In this document: piece by piece, positions 1 to 7,964 of the stretch
Position numbering within the stretch: the first letter of the stretch is position 1
How the letters are laid out: every line of letters begins with the position of its first letter
Assembly (NCBI GenBank): GCA_023250715.1
Contig: JAHFAF010000017.1
Span: 1 to 32,443 of the forward strand
Direction of reading: 5' to 3'
Origin: Pseudobdellovibrionaceae bacterium
GTDB taxonomy: Bacteria; Bdellovibrionota; FAC87; UBA2466
Length of the DNA stretch: 32,443 nt
The notes under the pieces: model-generated
The model's database searches: none
What the model saw: the letters and a program-made list of their open reading frames with translations, nothing else
Told to the model about the DNA's origin: nothing
Made by a program: the position numbers and the translations under genes

Positions 1-2
1 AT

Positions 3-242
3 GTCTCTGGAATGACTTTACCTGAAGTGAACGCCAAACTCAGAGCCATGGCCGAGGCTTCGAGCGCAATCTTAATGCAGCACGTCATCGAAGACGTAAA
101 TGAGTACTTCAAAAGGAATGATGTGCAGGTTCGCTCCATTGCGATCCGAACTTGGTCGAGTTATTGGGGGGCTTGGCTCGGGACTGACACGGATTGGAAT
201 CCTTACGATCCCAACGACAACCCCTTCGGTACTCCCTATTGA
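3..242 (+). CDS. C-terminal part of an unidentified protein (5' end outside window)
   Basis: The reading frame is open from the first complete codon of the window (position 3), so the visible ATG at 12 need not be the true start and this is probably the end of a longer gene. About 80 residues are visible. They contain a helical segment (EASSAILMQHVIEDVNEYFK) followed by an aromatic, Asp/Asn/Pro-rich tail (WNPYDPNDNPFGTPY). I do not recognise the family. The next gene starts 40 bases downstream on the same strand, so the two may be co-transcribed. Confidence 0.4.
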   Translation, partial: VSGMTLPEVNAKLRAMAEASSAILMQHVIEDVNEYFKRNDVQVRSIAIRTWSSYWGAWLGTDTDWNPYDPNDNPFGTPY

Positions 243-282
243 GACTTCGATAAACCACTTCACCCTACTTGAAAGGATATTT

Positions 283-729
283 ATGTCTCGACTCTGTGTG
301 ATTCTGTTACTCACGATCCTAATCTCCGCGTGCGGGAAAACTCCAGCCCCGAGCCCTGTTGAGCTTCAGGACTTCGAGTTCGATATCACAAACTATCCTA
401 TTCAAAATGCCTGCCCCGCGGTTTCACGGACGTGCAAAGTGGGGGTGGGCCCCGTCTACACGATCAACAAATCCCAAGGGTGCGGGGTATACGTTGCGCA
501 AAATACCTGTACATCGGCGAAAATTGGTTTCGTCTCCTACAGCTACACTTGCCAAGGGGGATGCGCGGTGAAGGGAGATGCCTCGAAGTCTTGTCGAACC
601 AAGTCCTTTGTTGGAAGCGTGTTCATCAGCAAGTTGTGTACATACAATCGCTTTGCCACACCGGCTTGTCAGGCAAACGTGTCCAATAGCGATTTTCCCA
701 TGCAGTGCTCGGTAAACGCCGGGCCCTAA
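283..729 (+). CDS. Cys-rich lipoprotein of unknown function
   Basis: This is a 148-residue protein with a short hydrophobic signal and the lipobox LISAC, so it is predicted to be cleaved by signal peptidase II and lipid-anchored. The mature part has about ten further cysteines spread along its length, suggesting several disulfides in an oxidising compartment. No enzymatic motif is evident. The ATG at 283 was chosen because a purine-rich ribosome site (GAAAGGA, 271-277) precedes it and the lipoprotein signal begins there; the same frame is open further upstream, but that part does not look like protein. Function unknown. Confidence 0.7.
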   Translation: MSRLCVILLLTILISACGKTPAPSPVELQDFEFDITNYPIQNACPAVSRTCKVGVGPVYTINKSQGCGVYVAQNTCTSAKIGFVSYSYTCQGGCAVKGDASKSCRTKSFVGSVFISKLCTYNRFATPACQANVSNSDFPMQCSVNAGP

Positions 730-762
730 TTGCGCTGCGATGTGGCGGGCGTGGTGCGCGGC

Positions 763-791
763 TTGTCTGTTTTAGGTCTGGATGCGATACT
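763..791 (+). promoter_or_regulatory. Candidate sigma70-type promoter for the acylation cassette
   Basis: TTGTCT (763-768) and GATACT (786-791) are separated by exactly 17 bases, each matching the consensus at 4 of 6 positions. Transcription would begin near 798, giving a leader of about 35 bases before the ATG at 833. This is the only gap ahead of the five-gene cassette, so a promoter is expected here. The call rests on pattern matching alone. Confidence 0.35.
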
Positions 792-832
792 AGTAACTGC
801 TAACCTACCTTGTCTTTCTTAAGAGACCACTC

Positions 833-1636
833 ATGAAAACCTCTGCATTAAATTATGACGAGTTGGCTACTCACGCATGCGTTTCGCCTCGCGCATCTCT
901 TGGCAGGAACGTACGTGTCGGGGCCGGTACTGTCATTCATGATAATGTCAAAATTGAAGATGGAACGGTCATCGATGAATTCTGTGTCATTGGACAGCCG
1001 GTTACGAAAAATATCTCCAATCGTCAGTTGGTTATTGGGCCTAATAGTAGAATTCGTAGTCACACCGTGCTTTACGAAGGCTCTAACTTTTTGGGGTCAA
1101 TTGAAACGGGGCACCACACGATGGTGCGCGAAAATACAAGCGCCGGAAAGCGCCTGCGAATTGGGTCATTTTGCGATATTGAGGGCGCCTGCACTTTTGG
1201 AGATTATGTTTCTTGTCACAGCTATGTGCATGTTGGGCGTCACTCACAAATTGGAAGTTTTGTTTGGCTTTATTCTCTCGTAACCCTTACTAACGATCCT
1301 CTTCCTCCCTCTTGGCTGGAAGCCCCAGTAACGATAGAGGACGGCGCGGTAGTGTGCGTGAATTGCACGGTGTTACCCGGAACTATTTTACGCAAGGGAG
1401 CGTATGCCGCGGCCGGAACTCTTGTTTCCGGTACCATTGGTCCTGGTGAAATTGTGACGGGTCCTAACTGCGAAAAAGTGGGGCATGTCACCTCTCTTAT
1501 TCATATGGAGACTCTTACGCGGCATCCGTGGATGGGGCATCACCATGACAAATATCCAGAGAGTGCCTTTGAGGATCTAAAGCGATTGGAAACTGAGATA
1601 AAAGCTAGCCGATGGGGGGAAACTAAGAATGGATAG
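833..1636 (+). CDS. Left-handed beta-helix (hexapeptide-repeat) acyltransferase
   Basis: The 267-residue protein has many isoleucine-patch hexapeptides (for example VRVGAG, IGPNSR, IGSFCD, VHVGRH) from about residue 20 to 210, the hallmark of LbH acyltransferases. The segment VTLTNDPLPPS is typical of sugar O- or N-acyltransferases of surface-polysaccharide clusters. A helical C-terminal tail follows. Family members transfer an acyl group from acyl-CoA or acyl-ACP to a sugar hydroxyl or amine in the cytoplasm. The next gene, an acyl carrier protein, overlaps it by 8 bases, which suggests the donor is an acyl-ACP made by this cassette. The acceptor is not visible; the aminotransferase at 5530-6693 makes an amino sugar plausible. 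Confidence 0.85.
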   Translation: MKTSALNYDELATHACVSPRASLGRNVRVGAGTVIHDNVKIEDGTVIDEFCVIGQPVTKNISNRQLVIGPNSRIRSHTVLYEGSNFLGSIETGHHTMVRENTSAGKRLRIGSFCDIEGACTFGDYVSCHSYVHVGRHSQIGSFVWLYSLVTLTNDPLPPSWLEAPVTIEDGAVVCVNCTVLPGTILRKGAYAAAGTLVSGTIGPGEIVTGPNCEKVGHVTSLIHMETLTRHPWMGHHHDKYPESAFEDLKRLETEIKASRWGETKNG

Positions 1637-1910
1637 AGCTGCCGTGATTGATCTAATAGGAATGATTCTAAAGAAACAAGGGAAGCCAGTTTCAGACATT
1701 AAGGAAAAATTCACATTGAAGGAACTAGGATTCCGGAGTCTGGACTTTTCCGAACTCTGCCTGAGAGTGGAAGAGTCGATTGGAAGAGAACTTGATTTTG
1801 ACGGCGCCTTACTACGTGGATTGAAAACGGTGGAGGATGTTTGTGATTTTCTCACACGGGCTCAGGGAAGCCCCGGTGGTAATTTAAGAGTGGCCGCCGG
1901 AAAAAAATGA
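1629..1910 (+). CDS. Acyl carrier protein (dedicated)
   Basis: This 93-residue acidic helical protein has the carrier-protein signature LGFRSLDF (residues 33-40), where Ser37 would carry 4'-phosphopantetheine. The usual DSL is replaced by RSL, so Arg stands in place of Asp before the serine. Helix I-loop-helix II spacing and the length of the folded part match ACPs; the last 15 residues are a Gly/Lys-rich extension. The start has a strong purine-rich ribosome site (GGGGGGAA). It overlaps the acyltransferase before it and the ligase after it (ATGA overlap). It probably holds the acyl group between the ligase, the reductase and the acyltransferase. Confidence 0.8.
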   Translation: MDRAAVIDLIGMILKKQGKPVSDIKEKFTLKELGFRSLDFSELCLRVEESIGRELDFDGALLRGLKTVEDVCDFLTRAQGSPGGNLRVAAGKK

Positions 1911-3199
1911 ATTTGAAGGGAAATAGACTTCTTACCGGCGATGGTAGCTTCACGCCCCTCGAGCTGACACATCTCTTCTCCGCGCTCATTCGTACAAGGG
2001 GAGTCACCACAAATGATAAACTGGCCTTTGTTTCCGAGCGGCCTGACAAATTAATCGGCACTCTTGCGGGAATCGCTACCTTTGAAACTGACAGCATAGT
2101 CATTCCTTTACCTCGACTCGATGAACGGATTAGGGCACGAATTGAAAGCGATGGTTATTTCCTCATTAATCTCGATGACAAGTGTGCGCCTATTCGGGGC
2201 GCTCGAGGGTGCGCTGGAGAATCTGGGAAGGTGGTTATTCTTAGCTCAGGCACTACAGGCGTTCCCAAACTAATTCCTCATTCCTGGGATACTTTGTTTA
2301 CTTTCAAAGATGTAATGACCCCGCAAAAGCGTACTTGGTTACTTACTTACGAGGCGGGGAGTTATGCATGGTACCAGATGGCGGCCATGTGGCTTTTCCT
2401 TGAGGGGCAAGACCTTGTTGTTCCCAGCTCCTCGGATCCTCAACAGATGTGGGAGGCGGGCCTTGCCGTTCAATTTGATGCCATTAGTTCTACTCCTACG
2501 TTCTGGCGCCATCTTTTGATCACGATCGGAAAGCAGGACATCCGCCTGGCAACTCTTCGACAAATTACTCTCGGAGGAGAGCCCGTGAACCAGGATATCT
2601 TGAGCCATCTGAAAGATTTGTTTCCCGCTGCAAAGATAACGCACATTTATGCTTCATCGGAAGCTGGGGCCTCCGTTATCGTCAATGATGGAAAGGAGGG
2701 GTTTCCAATAGAGTGGCTGAGAAAACAGTCTCCCGATAGACCCTCGCTTCGAGTGGACGGAGATCGTCTTTTCGTTAGATCTCCCTTTGCTTCAACCGCG
2801 ATCACAGAGTGGCACGATACTGGAGACATAGTCGAACTCCGAAAGGGGAGAGTGGTTTTACTAGGACGTGCGGATGGCCATGTTTTGAATATCGGTGGCC
2901 GCAAAGTCTATTCAAAAACAATCGAGGACATCTTGCTCAAGAGTCCCTATGTCTCGTGGTGCAGGGTTTATGCCCGCCAGGCGTCGCTAGCGGGCAATGT
3001 CGTACAGGCAGATATCGTCGGTACGCCGGCTCTCGTTTCCCTGGCGCCTGAGGAAAGAGAGGAGAACTTGTCCTCATATTGTCGCGAGCATCTTTCGGAT
3101 ACTTGGATGGTGCCTAGAATATTTAAGATTCTTCCTAAAATACCGATGAGTAACAACTTCAAATCAAGTTTAAGAAACAGGGCGGGAAATGAAGAGTAA
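1907..3199 (+). CDS. AMP-forming acyl-CoA/acyl-ACP ligase (ANL superfamily)
   Basis: The 430-residue enzyme has the ANL core motifs in order: P-loop-like SSGTTGVPK (113-121), the A5-like YASSEAG (248-254), HDTGD (303-307), LGRAD (319-323) and a C-terminal lysine in MSNNFKSS (Lys419) at the place of the catalytic lysine. It should adenylate a carboxylic acid and pass it to a thiol. It is shorter than most family members (about 500-550), mainly in the N-terminal part, as in some ligases of antigen clusters. Between an ACP gene and a ketoreductase, the acceptor is most likely the upstream ACP. It overlaps both neighbours, so translation is probably coupled. Confidence 0.85.
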   Translation: MNLKGNRLLTGDGSFTPLELTHLFSALIRTRGVTTNDKLAFVSERPDKLIGTLAGIATFETDSIVIPLPRLDERIRARIESDGYFLINLDDKCAPIRGARGCAGESGKVVILSSGTTGVPKLIPHSWDTLFTFKDVMTPQKRTWLLTYEAGSYAWYQMAAMWLFLEGQDLVVPSSSDPQQMWEAGLAVQFDAISSTPTFWRHLLITIGKQDIRLATLRQITLGGEPVNQDILSHLKDLFPAAKITHIYASSEAGASVIVNDGKEGFPIEWLRKQSPDRPSLRVDGDRLFVRSPFASTAITEWHDTGDIVELRKGRVVLLGRADGHVLNIGGRKVYSKTIEDILLKSPYVSWCRVYARQASLAGNVVQADIVGTPALVSLAPEEREENLSSYCREHLSDTWMVPRIFKILPKIPMSNNFKSSLRNRAGNEE

Positions 3200-3926
3200 A
3201 GACCAATGCATTATTATCTCCGGGGGAAGCAAAGGACTAGGGCTTGCATTGGTACTCTCCTGTTTGGAGCGGGGGTTCCGAGTAGCGACCTTCGCAAGAA
3301 AACAGACAAACGAAATTAAAGAAGTCGTGAACCGGTACCGTGACTTACTCTACTTTACGGAGCTTGATGGCACCGATGAGCCTGGACTAGAAAAATTCAT
3401 CGATAGAGCTTCAAATTTCGGCGGTGGCTCCATTTACGCGCTTATCAATAACGCCGCAATTGGTCAGGACCACCTGCTCACGCATCTCTCTTCGGAGACC
3501 ATCAAACGAATTCTCATGACGAATGTCCATGCACCGATCGTCCTAACAAAAATGGTCATACGAAAAATGATTCTCGCCGGCCAAGGAGGGAGAATTATAA
3601 ATGTTTCTTCTATCTGTGGTTCTCGAGGATTTTCCGGTTTAACTGTTTACTCCGCAACAAAAGGAGCAATCGACGCCTTTACTCGATCTCTAGCTAGAGA
3701 GGTCGGGGCGCGGGGAATCCTCGTTAACTCTGTAGCGCCGGGTTTTTTTTCATCGGAAATGTCCGCTTCGCTTGGAGACGATCAACTACAAACCATCGAA
3801 CGAAGAACTCCCACTGGAAAACTCACAGATATTTCCCAGGTCATCCCCACTATTAATTTTCTACTCTTAGAGAACACCAATATTACGGGGCAGGTCTTAG
3901 CCGTGGATGGAGGAATGAGCACTTGA
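3189..3926 (+). CDS. SDR-family 3-oxoacyl-ACP reductase-like protein
   Basis: This is a classical 245-residue short-chain dehydrogenase. It has the NAD(P) motif SGGSKGLG (11-18), NNAA (87-90), catalytic Ser at 140-141, and Tyr154-x3-Lys158 in VYSATKGA. FabG-type reductases give the closest pattern (VAPGFF near residue 190 and C-terminal VDGGMS). The basic residue after the Gly-rich motif suggests NADPH use. It overlaps the ligase by 11 bases and likely reduces or oxidises the acyl chain while bound to the cassette's ACP. A role as a sugar dehydrogenase cannot be excluded from sequence alone. Confidence 0.85.
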   Translation: MKSKDQCIIISGGSKGLGLALVLSCLERGFRVATFARKQTNEIKEVVNRYRDLLYFTELDGTDEPGLEKFIDRASNFGGGSIYALINNAAIGQDHLLTHLSSETIKRILMTNVHAPIVLTKMVIRKMILAGQGGRIINVSSICGSRGFSGLTVYSATKGAIDAFTRSLAREVGARGILVNSVAPGFFSSEMSASLGDDQLQTIERRTPTGKLTDISQVIPTINFLLLENTNITGQVLAVDGGMST

Positions 3927-4345
3927 ACTCATCCCAACAAAACGCAATTTCCTTGCCCTTCACCTGGGGTGTCGCGACCCTTGGTCCGTGCGGGTCAGTG
4001 AATGGAGAGGTACGATCCTATGATAATCGGGCGCGAGTGTTAGCGTGGACATGCCCAAACCCTAAGATGCGGTATGCTTGTGATATCGAGCACACCGGGA
4101 CTGATGTGAGCTATCTTGCGGGTCGTTTATTTCGTCCGGAACCTAATTTTCTTCAGAGCTGGGTGTGTACAGAGGTTCTAGCCAAACTCCACGATACACC
4201 AATCCTCAAATGGTTAAAAATGCGAGGAATGGCGCGGGCAATCACTACTTCGACGGGCGCCTTTCTGGAGGCGGAAGGGGCTGAGGTATACTACTTTAGA
4301 AATGATACGCTATTTTGCTACCTTGCTTTTGGAAGAAAACGGTAG
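3923..4345 (+). CDS. Probable short Sfp-type 4'-phosphopantetheinyl transferase
   Basis: The 140-residue protein starts with TTG overlapping the previous stop (TTGA), with a good ribosome site GGAGGA at 3909-3914. Three features match the Sfp/ACPS fold in order and spacing: CDIE (Asp54, Glu56; Mg-binding GxDxE region), RLFRPE (68-73; the family's FxxE), and WVCTEVLAK (80-88), corresponding to WxxKExxxK. The first lysine of the last motif is Thr83 here, while Glu84 and Lys88 are kept. A PPTase in the same operon as an ACP makes functional sense: it would convert Ser37 of that ACP to the holo form. The assignment rests on motifs only; a hypothetical protein with chance similarity is the alternative. 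Confidence 0.6.
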   Translation: MNSSQQNAISLPFTWGVATLGPCGSVNGEVRSYDNRARVLAWTCPNPKMRYACDIEHTGTDVSYLAGRLFRPEPNFLQSWVCTEVLAKLHDTPILKWLKMRGMARAITTSTGAFLEAEGAEVYYFRNDTLFCYLAFGRKR

Positions 4346-5533
4346 TCACTTCAAAATTGCCTCGTACATCTGAATGTATCTCGCTAGAACGACATCACGG
4401 GACAGATTATTCAAAATCCACTTTCTGGTAACCATCGAAATTTCCCGTCGAGTATCCTCAGAAGAAGCCAATTTTGCTAGCCCTGCCGCAAGCATTCCCT
4501 CACCCTTCATATCGACAATGGTTGCTCTCGGCCCCGCCACCCACATGGCTCTCTTCCAATCGTGCATAACGCAGGGCAAGCCCGTCGCCGCGGCTTCCGC
4601 GGTCGAAAGACCGAAAATTCCCTCTACCGATAGATTCGCGTAAATATCCGCGGCCTGATAGATTGAAGGCATTGTTTCCCTGTCGAGATCCTCGAATATT
4701 CGGCAGTCGGAACCGATTTTTTCGAAGGCCAGCCGTTTCAGTTCTGCCGACTCTCTAGTCGAAGCACCTGCTATCACCAGAACCGCAGGCCCCTGGTAGA
4801 TTCTCTTAAACCTCGCAAATTCCTGAATCAACCAGTCCGTGCGTTTTACCTGTCGTTGGATTGCCCCGACGCCAAGAATAATAATTGCCCCTTCTGGAAG
4901 TCCCAGTTTTTTTCTAGCGTCCAAACGATTCCCTGGATGAAACTTCGTCGAATCTACAAAATTGGGGACGTTGAACCATCCAGGCTTTTGGAGCCCTTCC
5001 TTTGCTAAATCCTGCAAGCCGAATGAGTCCAGCTCCTGAAGAAAATCGAATTGCGCGAGAAAATCGTGTGACTCCTCCGTGCCATTTGCAAGAATGACAG
5101 CGGGATGGATCCTATGTCGTCGTTTTGCTTTCAAGAGATACTGTGCGACAAGCGGATCCTGCATATGGATCAGGTCGTAGTCATTCTTTAGATAAGGCAC
5201 GAGGCGTTTATAAAAAGTGTAGGACTCCAGATTGTACGGAGAACTAAGAGGTGTTCTCCAAATACCGGGAAGCTTGTGACCCGAAACTAGCTGGGTAAGG
5301 CGGGAATTACGTCTCCAGCAGGGCACGACAACCTCGTAGGAGGTAGTCTTTTTGCCGGCCCCCTTGAACAAAGTGACGTTAACTCCAACGCTGTGAAGAA
5401 GCTCGGCGAGATCTCTTGCCCATGTCTCGATTCCTCGGGCGATGTGACCTAGCCCGCAGCAGGCTATGGCAATCTTCTTTCCGACAAGTGGGACACGTGC
5501 GGAAGGCTGACACGCATTTCCAGCTCGAGTCAT
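4346..5533 (-). CDS. GT4-family glycosyltransferase
   Basis: This is a 395-residue GT-B glycosyltransferase. It has an N-terminal GxG-like segment with GIETWARDL (34-42), an inter-domain NFVDSTKFHP (191-200), a second Rossmann domain starting ILGVGAIQ (219-226), and the nucleotide-sugar motif EGIFGLSTAE (304-313). The usual spacing of the two glutamates in retaining GT4 enzymes is E-x7-E; here it is E-x8-E, an extra residue. It would add one sugar to a polysaccharide or lipid-linked chain. The start overlaps the stop of the upstream aminotransferase (ATGA) and has AGGAG. Its stop codon abuts the stop of the convergent PPTase-like gene with no spacer. Confidence 0.85.
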   Translation of the reverse strand: MTRAGNACQPSARVPLVGKKIAIACCGLGHIARGIETWARDLAELLHSVGVNVTLFKGAGKKTTSYEVVVPCWRRNSRLTQLVSGHKLPGIWRTPLSSPYNLESYTFYKRLVPYLKNDYDLIHMQDPLVAQYLLKAKRRHRIHPAVILANGTEESHDFLAQFDFLQELDSFGLQDLAKEGLQKPGWFNVPNFVDSTKFHPGNRLDARKKLGLPEGAIIILGVGAIQRQVKRTDWLIQEFARFKRIYQGPAVLVIAGASTRESAELKRLAFEKIGSDCRIFEDLDRETMPSIYQAADIYANLSVEGIFGLSTAEAAATGLPCVMHDWKRAMWVAGPRATIVDMKGEGMLAAGLAKLASSEDTRREISMVTRKWILNNLSRDVVLARYIQMYEAILK

Positions 5534-6693
5534 GTTCTCCTGTCCGGTTTCGAATTGAAATAGCTCGCAACTACTGAGGCGACATAGGCTGCGTCATCGT
5601 TACTCATCGTTGGACAGATCGGCAAAGAGACCGCGGAGCGGGCGACTCTCTCGGCGTTTGGAAAATGGCCCTTACAAATTGAAGATCCCCTGAAGGCGGG
5701 TATCTGATGAATGGCCTGTGGGTAGTGAATACCCGTTCCCACACCTTTCTCTTTTAGGTATTGGCAAAACTTTTCCCGCTCTTCTACCAACACCACGAAA
5801 AGATGATAGGTGTGGTGAGCAGAGGGGCTTTCCACCGGAAGCTCAAGTCCATCGATATTCGCCAACTTCTCAAAATAGATATTCGCGAGGCTTCTACGTA
5901 TTTCGTTCCATCGATCCACATACTTCAATTTAATATTGAGCACTGCTGCCTGAATTCCATCGAGGCGAGAGTTTCCACCGATGGCGTCGTGTTGATACTT
6001 CTCTAGCCCACCATGCTTGCCAAATGCCGAACAGCGCTTAATGAGAGCTTCATCTCTGCTAAGCACTGCACCTGCATCTCCAAAGGCCCCTAAGTTCTTT
6101 CCAGGGTAGAAGCTGAAGGAGGCCAAGTCTCCCCAAGATCCTACTGGTCGATTTTTCCAACGCGAACCGTGAGCCTGAGCAGCGTCCTCGAGAATCCTGC
6201 ATTCGAACCTATCAGCGATTTCTCGCAGTCGATCCATTTGCGCCATTTGACCGTAAAGATGAACGGGCACGAGCACTTTGGTATTCTTAGTAATTGCGTT
6301 CTCGACAGAGGCGGGGTCCATCAACCATGTGCCGGCTTCTACATCCACCAACTTAATCGTCAATCCTGCATTGAGCAGCCCTTCGCTAGTTCCGAAGAAT
6401 GTCATCGCCGGAATAATAGCCTCCGCCCCGGCTGGCAGATCCAAGGCCTTTACAGCCAGGGTGATAGCGTCCGTGCCGTTTCCGCAGCCCACGGCGTGAA
6501 ATTCTGAGCCCACCCATTCGGCGAAACTTCTCTCAAACTTTTCTACTGCGTTTCCTCCAATAAAACCCGCGCTATCGATGACGGCGGCAATCGCCTCCAA
6601 ATACTCCTCACGGTTCTGCGCTGTGAGACCTTGCAGATCCAGCAATGAAATGTTCTTGTCTTTGTGTCGAGAAACTAGTTTCAAGGTTTTCAT
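5530..6693 (-). CDS. DegT/DnrJ/EryC1 sugar aminotransferase (PLP)
   Basis: This 387-residue member of the sugar aminotransferase family has GNGTDAI (71-77), PAMTFF (95-100), ILEDAAQAHG (167-176, PLP-contacting Asp170) and the PLP lysine in SFYPGKNLG (Lys199). These enzymes convert a nucleotide keto-sugar to an amino sugar using glutamate. The gene directly upstream encodes a Gfo/Idh dehydrogenase that could supply the keto-sugar, as in WbpB/WbpE-type pairs. The product amine is a natural target for the LbH acyltransferase of the facing cassette. The substrate position (C3 or C4) cannot be told from sequence. Confidence 0.9.
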   Translation of the reverse strand: MKTLKLVSRHKDKNISLLDLQGLTAQNREEYLEAIAAVIDSAGFIGGNAVEKFERSFAEWVGSEFHAVGCGNGTDAITLAVKALDLPAGAEAIIPAMTFFGTSEGLLNAGLTIKLVDVEAGTWLMDPASVENAITKNTKVLVPVHLYGQMAQMDRLREIADRFECRILEDAAQAHGSRWKNRPVGSWGDLASFSFYPGKNLGAFGDAGAVLSRDEALIKRCSAFGKHGGLEKYQHDAIGGNSRLDGIQAAVLNIKLKYVDRWNEIRRSLANIYFEKLANIDGLELPVESPSAHHTYHLFVVLVEEREKFCQYLKEKGVGTGIHYPQAIHQIPAFRGSSICKGHFPNAERVARSAVSLPICPTMSNDDAAYVASVVASYFNSKPDRRT

Positions 6694-6714
6694 GCTTTAA
6701 TACTTTCATGCGGT

Positions 6715-7788
6715 CTAGGCCGCGCGATTCTTCTCTTTCGTGAAAATAGATTCAACGGCATCCGGTTTCACTGTTTGGCCGGTGGCCATACTATGTGTTG
6801 CCATTTCCAGCAATTGAACAACGCGCTTTCCGCACTCCCCGTCTGAAATCGTCGGCTTGTCGTATGCGACGTGACTGTAAAGATCGGCAATGAGTCCGCC
6901 GAGCGCTTCGCGATTGGGCAGTGCCGGCGATATCATTCCGCCCAAAAGATATTTCACCCTTGCATCGTTTAAGGAATCGGTATTTGGGCCGGTAATTCCA
7001 CGATCATAAACTTTGATTTTTTCCGTAGGTAAATTCTCATCGTAAATGAGCATTCGCAAAGAGCCACCTAATGTGATGGACCGCACTTTTACGGGGGCTA
7101 TCCAGTTTAGGTGAATATGAGCGATAAAATCATTGGGGTAGTTCAAGGTGACGTGACAAAGACTTTCGACGTCATGGGAAAGAAATTTCTTTCCCACTGC
7201 GAATACGGAAATTGGCATTACCCCCCGAACAATGAAATCCAAGATAGAAAGATCGTGAGGTGCGAGATCCCAGAGAACATTTACCTGCCTTTGAAACCCT
7301 CCAAAGTTCACGCGAATGGAATCATAGTACAGCGGAATTCCGAGTGAGCCGTTGAAAACTTCTGCGCCAATATACTCAATTGCGGGATGATAGAGAAAAG
7401 TATGGTCGACCATTACTTTCCGGGAAAGCTTCTTAGCCACATCCAGAATTCGATTACACTCCTCAACCGATCGAGCCAGAGGTTTTTCCACTAATACGTG
7501 GCTCCCTCGGTTCATGCACTCGATGGCTAGGTTACAGTGGGCCGCCGGTGGAGCACAGATCACCATCACCTCGGGTTTGGCCACTGAAAACATTTGAGCC
7601 AGGTCACCAAAGGTTTTGATGTAAGGAAAATGAATGGAGCATGTCTCAAGAGCGGGAGGGGAGGAGTCCACCACTCCCACGACTTCAAACCCCCGATGGG
7701 ACGTCAAATTACGCAGCATGTTTTGGCCCCAATACCCATAGCCCACCAGGCCAACGCGTAATTTTTTCGAAATAGGAAGCGGTACCAT
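6715..7788 (-). CDS. Gfo/Idh/MocA-family NAD(P)-dependent sugar oxidoreductase
   Basis: The 357-residue protein starts with the Rossmann motif VGYGYWGQN (15-23) and has the family's EKPLA (101-105), in which the Lys-Pro pair contacts the cofactor and substrate. The C-terminal half is the alpha/beta substrate domain. Similar proteins in O-antigen clusters oxidise a nucleotide sugar, often at C3, ahead of a DegT aminotransferase, which is exactly the next gene (21-base gap). The ATG at 7788 has no clear ribosome site. The 208-base gap up to the methyltransferase start is partly occupied by the methyltransferase 3' end, leaving 176 noncoding bases. Confidence 0.88.
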   Translation of the reverse strand: MVPLPISKKLRVGLVGYGYWGQNMLRNLTSHRGFEVVGVVDSSPPALETCSIHFPYIKTFGDLAQMFSVAKPEVMVICAPPAAHCNLAIECMNRGSHVLVEKPLARSVEECNRILDVAKKLSRKVMVDHTFLYHPAIEYIGAEVFNGSLGIPLYYDSIRVNFGGFQRQVNVLWDLAPHDLSILDFIVRGVMPISVFAVGKKFLSHDVESLCHVTLNYPNDFIAHIHLNWIAPVKVRSITLGGSLRMLIYDENLPTEKIKVYDRGITGPNTDSLNDARVKYLLGGMISPALPNREALGGLIADLYSHVAYDKPTISDGECGKRVVQLLEMATHSMATGQTVKPDAVESIFTKEKNRAA

Positions 7789-7821
7789 TTCATCGCTTAT
7801 CGGCTTAGAACATGAAAATCT

Positions 7822-7841
7822 TGATGTTTTGTGATGTTTTG
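7822..7841. repeat. Short tandem repeat, two copies of a 10-mer
   Basis: TGATGTTTTG occurs twice head to tail (7822-7831 and 7832-7841), followed by TGATTA. It lies in the noncoding gap upstream of the Gfo/Idh gene. It may be a protein-binding site or simple replication slippage; nothing else supports either reading. Confidence 0.5.
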
Positions 7842-7964
7842 TGATTACCGGGCGACCGCCCCATTAAACTAAGCCTTTGAATCTTAAGATGAGTCGGGGG
7901 CGACGAGTTAACTTTATGCGTTATGTTTCTTGGGAAGAGAGATTAGGTCCCGAACTTCTACCGG

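Noticed and set aside
100-282. Upstream extension of the Cys-rich lipoprotein
   Set aside because: The extension overlaps the previous gene in another frame and would bury the lipoprotein signal inside the protein.
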